Positions 63,813 through 64,000 of a stretch of DNA of 64,000 nucleotides are shown piece by piece. The stretch is from NCBI GenBank assembly GCA_030522415.1, contig CM060124.1:22864454-22928453 (forward strand), given 5' to 3'. Made by a program: the position numbers and the translations under genes. The notes beneath the pieces are model-generated. The model saw only the letters and a list, made by a program, of their open reading frames with translations. It was not told the DNA's origin and searched no databases. The DNA comes from Channallabes apus. Lineage: Eukaryota > Chordata > Actinopteri > Siluriformes > Clariidae. The stretch's first letter is position 1. Each line of letters starts with the position of its first letter.

Positions 63813-64000
63813 TTGTGTGAGAAAACCGCTTTCCTGAGCTCCTACAGAGCTAAGAACGCAGCAAACGCTTTATCTCACCGTCTTGTGCATGAAAGTGAAT
63901 GAGATGATCATTTTCAATAAATTAATGCATTCTTTGCATACATGTTGAAAAACAACTTTTTTGTTATTCTTCTCACTTTGTTCCAGAAATATTAATACAA
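63813..64000 (+). repeat. Partial Cm-like monomer at right edge
   Basis: Has GCAGC/AACGC, GAATGAG, AATAAATTAATGCATTC and a single CTT, and stops at AATATTAATACAA. The array therefore continues beyond the window. Confidence 0.9.

Larger units (their letters stand above)
1..64000 (+). repeat. Continuous ~226-bp satellite array (281 full monomers, single orientation)
   Basis: Every stretch of the window aligns to the same unit, recognised by TTGTGTGAG, ACCGC, GAGCTAAGAACG, ATGATCAT, TTGCATACATGTTG and ACATAACTATACATTA in fixed order. Monomer lengths fall in a few discrete classes: 221, 223, 226 and 227-230 bp. The differences come from small indels: a CTT slippage, a 5-bp deletion, a 3-bp deletion and A-tract length. 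All monomers are head to tail on the given strand. No insertion, inversion or unique sequence was seen. Known parallels are centromeric and pericentromeric satellites of animals and plants, which share this scale, AT-richness and higher-order organisation. Which chromosome or species it comes from, and whether it binds centromeric histone, cannot be read from sequence. Confidence 0.98.

Noticed and set aside
191..63820. Dozens of 60-111 residue open frames, one per monomer
   Set aside because: They are the same frame in each repeat, opened by TTG rather than ATG. They are interrupted or lengthened only by A-tract length and small indels, and family-specific changes fall without regard to codon position. 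No start context, domain or signal supports translation; they are a by-product of the repeat.
1..64000. CRISPR array
   Set aside because: The periodicity is 226 bp with no alternation of short repeats and unique spacers. The entire unit is repeated and no cas-like gene is present.
1..64000. Canonical 17-bp CENP-B box
   Set aside because: I looked for the TTCG...A..CGGG pattern on both strands of each monomer type and found neither the TTCG nor the CGGG half. A diverged binding site cannot be excluded.
1..64000. Transposon-derived tandem repeat or an embedded mobile element
   Set aside because: No terminal repeats, target-site duplications, reverse transcriptase or transposase-like frame was found, and there is no break in the array where an element could be inserted.
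1..64000. rDNA spacer or tRNA/5S-derived repeat
   Set aside because: No rRNA segment, no tRNA cloverleaf and no clear Pol III A/B box pair was seen in the monomer.

Overview
The whole window is one uninterrupted satellite-DNA array. I read 281 complete monomers in head-to-tail tandem, all in the same orientation, plus a partial monomer at each edge (1-190 and 63813-64000). Average monomer spacing is about 226 bp. I see no gene, RNA gene, transposon, inverted segment or unique sequence. The array exceeds both edges, so nothing can be said about its flanks. Kilobases of homogeneous ~226-bp repeats with multi-kilobase higher-order organisation are typical of a eukaryotic centromeric or pericentromeric satellite. 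The species cannot be identified from the sequence and I do not recognise the family.

Phase and monomer anatomy: I number each monomer from TTGTGTGAG. Positions 1-80 are GC-richer (38/80 G+C in the monomer at 191) and contain four CpGs. Positions 81-226 are AT-rich (38/146). Overall G+C is 76/226, about 34%. Landmarks are a small dyad at 25-39, ATGATCAT at 92-99, a palindromic core at 104-119, an A-run/T-run dyad at 136-150, and a tail at 151-226 that either contains an ACAAAC...GTTTGT dyad or is replaced by an A-tract.

Three monomer families are separated by linked variants, and the letter codes are used throughout. V family: AATACATTAATGTATT core and CAACG at 141-145. Va has an A8-A11 tail and is 228-230 bp; Vh has CGTCATG; Ve has GAGGTCC and TTGGAAAAC; Ved is Ve with a 3-bp deletion; Vs has no A-tract and is 226 bp. 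I family: AATGCAATC core, CAACT and an AGAAATATT tail. Il is the plain form; If has CGTTTTG and GATAGAG; Ig is If with GGAGC/AACGG; Ir has GAGGTCC and is 223 bp; Ix has GAGCACC; Iv has ATCGTTGC; Id has a 5-bp deletion. C family: AATAAATTAATGCATTC core. Cc has GAGCACC and CTACT; Ck has GGAGC/AACGG and a GCTCCAG tail; Cm is 223 bp; Ct has GTTATGC; Cs is plain with CTACT; Cq has AATAAATAAATG. A few monomers are hybrids of these.

Layout: 1-7672 is a left domain rich in Il/Vh/Ix/Iv/Id. 7673-49535 is a central domain built from recurring cassettes, above all Ck-Ir-Cc, assembled into 8- to 20-monomer blocks and higher-order periods of 6,784, 6,336 and 5,881 bp, with a local triplication (33008-35719) and duplication (42515-46142). 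49536-64000 is a right domain with a different cassette vocabulary (V/C hybrids, Cs, Cq, 223-bp Cm-like units) and offsets of 5,660, 6,797 and 7,023 bp. The array is therefore a mosaic of nested segmental duplications rather than a single regular higher-order repeat. Short open frames recur in each monomer, but they have TTG starts and no coding hallmarks, so none is annotated as a gene.
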